DNA of 18,159 nucleotides, from positions 1-18,159 of the forward strand of contig CAUGSS010000050.1 in the NCBI GenBank assembly GCA_959602365.1. The letters are read 5' to 3'. The notes below the pieces were generated by a model. That model worked only from the letters and a program-made list of their open reading frames with translations, was not told the DNA's origin and searched no databases. Both the position numbers and the translations under genes were made by a program. Positions 14,888 to 18,159 of this stretch are shown here, piece after piece; within the stretch, counting starts at the first letter, position 1; every line of letters starts with the position of its first letter. This DNA is from an uncultured Eubacteriales bacterium. GTDB lineage: Bacteria > Bacillota > Clostridia > Oscillospirales > Oscillospiraceae.

Positions 14888-15027
14888 AAAGAAAAAGCCA
14901 GAATGAGAGTAATAACTGTACTGAACGGGAAAAAATTTTCTCTGTCCAGATCAGCTTCTTCTGGCAGCAGGTACAGCAAGGCGTCTTTCATTTGCTCCAA
15001 AAGCCATGGCAAGCCACCGGCTCTCAT
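14884..15027 (-). CDS. Possible small protein, 47 residues
   Basis: A minus-strand frame starts at ATG 15027 and stops at TAA 14884-14886. A strong GGAGGTG lies about 8-9 nt upstream of the ATG, and the product begins MRAGGLPWLLEQMKDALLYL. It has an amphipathic helix, an acidic middle (PEEADLDREN) and a hydrophobic end (TVITLILAFSF). It overlaps the 3' end of the RepA_N-like gene by 4 nt, tail to tail. It fills an otherwise empty 290-nt gap. I do not recognise it. The ribosome site is the main support. Confidence 0.4.
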   Translation of the reverse strand: MRAGGLPWLLEQMKDALLYLLPEEADLDRENFFPFSTVITLILAFSF

Positions 15028-15124
15028 AAAACCGACACCTCCAAAAAAGGAAATCATTTACATGTAAAACTTTGAGCAAGCATCGTGGATGTCTACACAA
15101 ATCCGTTTTGCCATCCACAATCTC

Positions 15125-15161
15125 TCAGGGGGACACCCCCTGAAACCCCCGCCTCTGGCGG
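15125..15161. other. Two adjacent hairpins upstream of the MobC-like gene, candidate oriT region
   Basis: TCAGGGGG/CCCCCTGA form an 8-bp stem around ACA (15125-15143). CCGCC/GGCGG form a second stem around TCT (15149-15161). They lie directly before the ribosome site of the MobC-like gene. Relaxosome proteins usually bind next to their own gene, so this is the best transfer-origin candidate in the island. No nick site can be assigned. Confidence 0.4.
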
Positions 15162-15177
15162 CAGAAAGGAGCAAGCC

Positions 15178-15528
15178 ATGCGCACCCGTCAGAAAGATGT
15201 TCACTTTTTCCTAAGCCAGCAAGAATACCAGAAGCTCCTGCATCGCGTCCAGCTTTCCGGCCTCACCGTCTCCTCCTATCTGCGATTGCTGCTCACCGGC
15301 AAGGTCCCGCAGCCTCTCCCGCCCAGGTACTTTTATGAGATGACCAACGAAATCTCCCACCTGAAAGAGCAGGTGGCCTTGCTTCGGGATGAGCTGGCCC
15401 GCAAGGGCGAACTCCCCGCCGCGGAAACCCTGGAGGCACTACGGCTGGAAATTCTGGAACAGCTGAAGCTCATTTATGGACAGGTGCTGCGGCACTTGCC
15501 GCTGCAGCTTCCTCCCTCCGACGACTGA
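15178..15528 (+). CDS. MobC-like relaxosome accessory protein
   Basis: This 116-residue protein starts at ATG 15178, 6 nt after AAAGGAG (15165-15171); an upstream in-frame start has no ribosome site. The N-terminal ~50 residues have a ribbon-helix-helix pattern: a strand DVHFFLSQQEYQKL, a helix, then SGLTVSSYLRLLLTGK, which strongly recalls MobC-type mobilisation proteins. The rest is a long helix or coiled coil (EISHLKEQVALLRDELARK) and a second helical stretch. MobC proteins bind oriT and help a relaxase open the strand. No relaxase gene is present in this island, so the protein may serve a relaxase supplied by another element, or have been kept as a DNA-binding regulator. An RHH repressor is the alternative. 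Confidence 0.78.
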   Translation: MRTRQKDVHFFLSQQEYQKLLHRVQLSGLTVSSYLRLLLTGKVPQPLPPRYFYEMTNEISHLKEQVALLRDELARKGELPAAETLEALRLEILEQLKLIYGQVLRHLPLQLPPSDD

Positions 15529-15614
15529 CGCGTTTCGCTGCCCACCCATGTTGTTTACCTTTTCTAGTTTCTACGGCCCACAGCCCCCTGAAAGGCGCAA
15601 GAAAGGAGTTTTGT

Positions 15615-15887
15615 ATGATTTGTTCTCCCCCTTCCCCGGACCCAATCCATGCTCTCACCGGCCAAGCCCTGGAGGAGCTTTGCCGTCCCCCGGTGCTACC
15701 AGTTAACCCGGACAGCCCGGAAATTCCTCGGGTGCTCTCGGTACCCCAGCTGGCCCAGGTGCTCCACATTGGCCGCAACGCCGCCTATACTCTGGTACGC
15801 ACCGGTCGTATCCGGTGTCTCCGCATCGGCAAACACATCCGCATTCCCCTGTCTGCCCTGGAGGATTTTCTGTCCTCCGCCCAGTGA
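15615..15887 (+). CDS. Excisionase-like helix-turn-helix protein
   Basis: This 90-residue protein follows AAAGGAG (15602-15608) by 6 nt. After ~38 residues of variable, Pro-rich leader, residues ~39-88 match the MerR-like HTH_17 excisionase family: VLSVPQLAQVLHIGRNAAYT, LVRTGRIRCLRIGKHIRIP, and the closing helix LEDFL. Such proteins bind and bend DNA at attachment sites to favour excision, or act as small regulators. It lies 118 nt upstream of the integrase and in the same direction, the usual xis-int order. The N-terminal extension is longer than in minimal Xis proteins. Excision function is inferred from the family and the position. Confidence 0.85.
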   Translation: MICSPPSPDPIHALTGQALEELCRPPVLPVNPDSPEIPRVLSVPQLAQVLHIGRNAAYTLVRTGRIRCLRIGKHIRIPLSALEDFLSSAQ

Positions 15888-15892
15888 CCCCG

Positions 15893-15921
15893 TTGCCAAA
15901 GCCCGGCCCGTCGTATATACT
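15893..15921 (+). promoter_or_regulatory. Promoter of the integrase
   Basis: TTGCCA (15893-15898) and TATACT (15916-15921) are spaced by exactly 17 nt, in the gap between the excisionase-like gene and the integrase. It would let the integrase be made separately from the upstream module. Confidence 0.6.
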
Positions 15922-15971
15922 GAAAGGCACACAAGTAGATGCTCCAAATTTTTAGGGAGGAGGAACCATTG

Positions 15972-16019
15972 ATGAGGATGGTATTTCTTGCAAAGGAGTA
16001 TCCACATGAAAGCTACTAA
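15972..16019 (+). CDS. Possible 15-codon leader peptide overlapping the integrase start
   Basis: A near-perfect ribosome site GGGAGGAGG (15955-15963) stands 8 nt before ATG 15972. It opens a 15-codon frame (MRMVFLAKEYPHESY) that ends at TAA 16017-16019, 13 nt inside the integrase gene in another frame. It runs over the integrase's own ribosome site. It could couple or limit integrase translation. It is short and unsupported by homology. Confidence 0.35.
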   Translation: MRMVFLAKEYPHESY

Positions 16020-17436
16020 ATATGGAAATCGCTATCAGATTACCTACCGCTGCCCGGGCTTTCCCCGGATCATCAACGAGTACTTTGACACCCTGGAGGA
16101 GGCAGAGCTGCGGATCAGCTGCATTAAGCTGGAGAAAAAGCGAGGGACCCTGACGCCCCCTGCCGAGTATCTGGACAGCCGCAGCGACCCGGCCCTGCTC
16201 CGGGAGAAGATGACCGTGTCCATGCTGATGCAGGAATACCTGACCATGTACGGGTTGGACCACTGGTCGGAAAGCACCCTCTCCTGTAACCGGCACCGGA
16301 TCAACGACTATATCATCCCCTACATCGGGGACTGGACCCTGAAAAGCATCACCACCCACCGGCTGGAGCAGTTCTACCAGGATCTGCTCACCCGGCCGGC
16401 GGTGGTCATGAAGGGCCGGGAAGGGGAAAAGCGCACGGTCTCCTTTGATGTGGTGGAAAAATGCCACTCCATTCTCCGCAGTGCCCTGAACCAGGCCATC
16501 CGATGGGACTACCTCCGGGGAGCCAACCCGGCTATGGCAGTGGAGCTCCGCCGCACCAAGAAAAAGCAGCGGGAGGCCTGGACCTCCGAAGAGGTGAAAC
16601 AGGCACTGTCCCTCTGCGAGGACCCGGCCCTGAAGCTGTGCATGTATTTGGCCATGGGCTGCTCCATGCGGATCGGGGAGATCCTGGGGCTGACCTGGGA
16701 CTGTGTCCACATGGAGCAGGCCCTGCTGGACAGTGACGACGCCTATCTCCAGGTCAACAAGGAGTTGCGCCGGGCGGACAAGCGCAGCCTGGAAGAGCTC
16801 CATCAGCGCAACCGGGATGACGTGTACCTTGTATTTCCCAACTGGAAGCTGAAGCCGGTGACTACCCTGCTGGTGCTCAAGGCCCCCAAGACCGAGAGCA
16901 GCGTGCGCACCATCTACCTGCCCCGTTCTGTGGCGCAACTGCTTCTGGAGGAACAACAGCGGCAGGCGTGCTGGAAAGCAGAGGGCCACTATCAGGACTA
17001 CAACCTGGTGGTGGCCCAGGAGACCGGCCGGCCCTATGAGACCCATATGATCCGGCAGAAATTTGAAGCCTTGATCCAGGAACACCATCTCCGCCGTGTG
17101 GTCTTTCACAGCCTGCGCCACAGCAGCACCTCCGTCAAGCTGCGGCTCAGCGGCGGAGACATCAAATCGGTCCAGGGAGATACCGGCCATGCCCAATCCA
17201 ACATGGTCACCGACGTCTACTCCCACATCGTGAACGAAGACCGAAAACGGCTGGCCCGGAAGATGGAGTACGCCTTCTTCCAGGGAGAGAGCAAAAAAAC
17301 AGCCCCATCTGCCCCCACCGGCAGTGCGGCAGAGAAGCTGATAGAGCTGCTGGAGACCGCGCCGGAGCTGGCGCAGCCGCTGCTGAAACTCTCCCAGATG
17401 CTGGCCGAATCCAGGGTGGGAGACAAATTTGTTTGA
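16006..17436 (+). CDS. int: Tyrosine recombinase / integrase of the island
   Basis: This 476-residue protein starts at ATG 16006, 7 nt after AAAGGAG (15992-15998); an earlier in-frame start (15988) precedes that site. It has an N-terminal arm-binding-like domain (MKATKYGNRYQITYRCPGF), a SAM-like core-binding domain (~70-180) and a C-terminal catalytic domain. The catalytic set is complete: Arg222 in SMRIGEILGL, His368 and Arg371 in HSLRH, His395 in TGHAQ and the nucleophile Tyr405 in DVYSHI. It cuts and joins attP with the tRNA-Thr attB, and attL with attR for excision. It is the last gene before attR, the standard arrangement. Its stop codon lies inside the first right-hand TTGTTTGAA repeat. 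About 70 residues follow Tyr405, a longer tail than usual. Confidence 0.96.
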   Translation: MKATKYGNRYQITYRCPGFPRIINEYFDTLEEAELRISCIKLEKKRGTLTPPAEYLDSRSDPALLREKMTVSMLMQEYLTMYGLDHWSESTLSCNRHRINDYIIPYIGDWTLKSITTHRLEQFYQDLLTRPAVVMKGREGEKRTVSFDVVEKCHSILRSALNQAIRWDYLRGANPAMAVELRRTKKKQREAWTSEEVKQALSLCEDPALKLCMYLAMGCSMRIGEILGLTWDCVHMEQALLDSDDAYLQVNKELRRADKRSLEELHQRNRDDVYLVFPNWKLKPVTTLLVLKAPKTESSVRTIYLPRSVAQLLLEEQQRQACWKAEGHYQDYNLVVAQETGRPYETHMIRQKFEALIQEHHLRRVVFHSLRHSSTSVKLRLSGGDIKSVQGDTGHAQSNMVTDVYSHIVNEDRKRLARKMEYAFFQGESKKTAPSAPTGSAAEKLIELLETAPELAQPLLKLSQMLAESRVGDKFV

Positions 17437-17447
17437 ACTTGTTTGAA
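17429..17447. promoter_or_regulatory. Candidate integrase arm-type sites, right end
   Basis: TTGTTTGAA occurs at 17429-17437 and 17439-17447, matching the left-end pair at 3674-3694 in sequence and orientation. The first copy includes the integrase stop codon. The sites lie 72 bp from the attR repeat. Confidence 0.6.
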
Positions 17448-17490
17448 TTTCGCATTGCTAACCAAATTAAGCCGTTTTAAAAATAACAAA

Positions 17491-17518
17491 AAAGTTCCGG
17501 ATTTCTAAAAATCCGGAA

Positions 17519-17522
<4 letters not shown>
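17491..17522 (-). terminator. Element-supplied terminator behind tRNA-Thr
   Basis: A 14-bp perfect stem (17491-17504 with 17509-17522) surrounds a CTAA loop and, on the minus strand, is followed by a T-rich tail. It replaces the chromosomal terminator displaced to 3462-3497. The two differ in sequence but have the same design. It may also stop the integrase transcript on the plus strand. Confidence 0.85.
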
Positions 17523-17598
<76 letters not shown>

Positions 17599-17604
17599 GC
17601 ATAG

Positions 17605-17621
17605 CTTCCGCGAAGCGGAAG
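17605..17621. other. Small hairpin in the tRNA-Thr/tRNA-Asp spacer
   Basis: CTTCCGC (17605-17611) pairs with GCGGAAG (17615-17621) around a 3-nt loop. There is no T-run on the minus strand; it is more likely a processing structure than a terminator. Confidence 0.4.
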
Positions 17622-17624
17622 TTA

Positions 17625-17701
17625 TGGCGACCCGGAACAGGCTCGAACTGTCGACCTCCAGCGTGACAGGCTGGCGTTCTAACCAACTGAACTACCGGGC
17701 C
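17625..17701 (-). tRNA. tRNA-Asp(GTC)
   Basis: A 77-nt cloverleaf with encoded CCA. The acceptor is GGCCCGG, the anticodon loop CTGTCAC gives GTC, and the T-loop is TTCGAGC. Confidence 0.96.
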
Positions 17702-17744
17702 AGATATGAAGTTTTCTATTTCACAGGCAAGCCTGGAAAAGACT

Positions 17745-17820
17745 TGGCAGGGGCAGAAGGAATCGAACCCTCGGCACGCGGTTTTGGAGACCGCTGCTCT
17801 ACCTGCTGAGCTATACCCCT
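17745..17820 (-). tRNA. tRNA-Trp(CCA)
   Basis: A 76-nt cloverleaf with encoded CCA. The acceptor is AGGGGTA, the anticodon loop CTCCAAA gives CCA, and the T-loop is TTCGATT. Confidence 0.96.
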
Positions 17821-17856
17821 ATCAATAGAGGTCCCAGGAGTCGGCCGCAAACGCTT

Positions 17857-17933
17857 TGGTGGGCCTTCACGGGCTCGAACCGTGGACCGTGCGGTTATGA
17901 GCCGCGTGCTCTGACCAACTGAGCTAAAGGCCC
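17857..17933 (-). tRNA. tRNA-Met(CAT), elongator type
   Basis: A 77-nt cloverleaf with encoded CCA. The anticodon loop CTCATAA gives CAT. The acceptor starts with a paired G-C (GGGCCTT/AAGGCCC), so it is not an initiator tRNA, which would have an unpaired first base. A lysidine-modified tRNA-Ile(CAT) cannot be excluded from sequence alone. Confidence 0.9.
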
Positions 17934-17948
17934 ATGTGATCCGTAAAA

Positions 17949-17980
17949 AATGCCGCCACGTACTACCGCGTGGCGGCACC
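17949..17980 (-). terminator. Terminator after tRNA-Asn
   Basis: On the minus strand a 10-bp stem (TGCCGCCACG with CGTGGCGGCA) is followed directly by TTTTTT. It separates tRNA-Asn from the Met-Trp-Asp-Thr group, which would then need its own promoter or rely on read-through. Confidence 0.8.
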
Positions 17981-17988
17981 TTTTGGAT

Positions 17989-18063
17989 TGGCTCCCCCTG
18001 TTGGGCTCGAACCAACAACCCCGCGGTTAACAGCCGCGTGCTCTACCATTGAGCTAAGGAGGA
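17989..18063 (-). tRNA. tRNA-Asn(GTT)
   Basis: A 75-nt cloverleaf with encoded CCA. The acceptor is TCCTCCT/AGGGGGA, the anticodon loop CTGTTAA gives GTT, and the T-loop is TTCGAGC. Confidence 0.95.
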
Positions 18064-18069
18064 ATACAG

Positions 18070-18102
18070 GAAGCGGTCTGGTCTGGTCGACCAGACCGCT
18101 TC
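18070..18102. terminator. Hairpin upstream of tRNA-Asn
   Basis: GAAGCGGTCTGG (18070-18081) pairs perfectly with CCAGACCGCTTC (18091-18102), with one further pair inside. No T-run follows on either strand. It may be the terminator stem of a transcript from beyond the window. The remaining 57 bases show no gene. Confidence 0.45.
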
Positions 18103-18159
18103 AATTGTGTTGGCATTACCTATCTTCCCGGGCCGTCGCCAGCCAAGTATTGTCGGCGC

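Noticed and set aside
15952..17226. Minus-strand open frame of 424 codons opposite the integrase
   Set aside because: Shadow frame; the integrase catalytic residues are complete on the plus strand.
17624..17809. Plus-strand open frame through the tRNA cluster
   Set aside because: It is read through tRNA-Asp and tRNA-Trp sequences.

Overview
The window comes from a GC-rich Firmicute, most likely a gut clostridium of the Oscillospiraceae (Flavonifractor/Lawsonibacter type). This rests on gene content and codon choice: consensus AGGAGG-type ribosome binding sites, a CotH/VTC/DUF4956 cluster, RepA_N- and MobC-like mobile-element genes, and a compact tRNA cluster. I have no database match, so genus is inference.

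The main structure is an integrated genomic island of about 14 kb, bounded by a perfect 49-bp direct repeat (3493-3541 and 17519-17567). The right copy is the 3' part of an intact tRNA-Thr(GGT) on the minus strand. The left copy is the displaced 3' fragment of that tRNA. Everything between is the element. Left of 3493 and right of 17567 is host chromosome.

Left flank (1-3492): the tail of a protein with 15-residue acidic repeats, then a tightly packed plus-strand cluster of VTC-type polyphosphate polymerase domain, DUF4956 membrane protein and CotH kinase-family protein. A structured intergenic region follows.

Island, left to right: a minus-strand AlbA_2 (Schlafen-like)/HATPase/winged-helix protein; a divergent promoter region with repeated AAATTAAGCAAAG sites; a plus-strand type I restriction-modification operon hsdM-orfX-hsdS-hsdR ending in a 17-bp terminator stem; on the minus strand a lipoprotein and a cysteine-motif (DUF6076-like) protein; then a plus-strand mobile-element module of RepA_N-like protein, MobC-like protein, excisionase-like protein and tyrosine integrase. 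No relaxase is visible, so the element looks like a small integrative, perhaps trans-mobilised, island. TTGTTTGAA pairs near both ends are candidate integrase arm sites.

The most interesting part is the defence module. orfX (7047-7733) is an extra, unrecognised gene locked between hsdM and hsdS by a 3-nt gap and an ATGA overlap. It has a PD-X10-EVT stretch resembling a degenerate PD-(D/E)XK nuclease motif. orfX and the hsdS target-recognition domains are AT-rich, while hsdM, hsdR and the hsdS conserved regions are GC-rich, which suggests that specificity and orfX arrived as an exchangeable cassette. The divergent AlbA_2 gene and the repeated sites between it and hsdM suggest local control of the operon.

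Right flank (17568-18159): host tRNA genes on the minus strand, in transcription order Asn, (terminator), Met, Trp, Asp, Thr.
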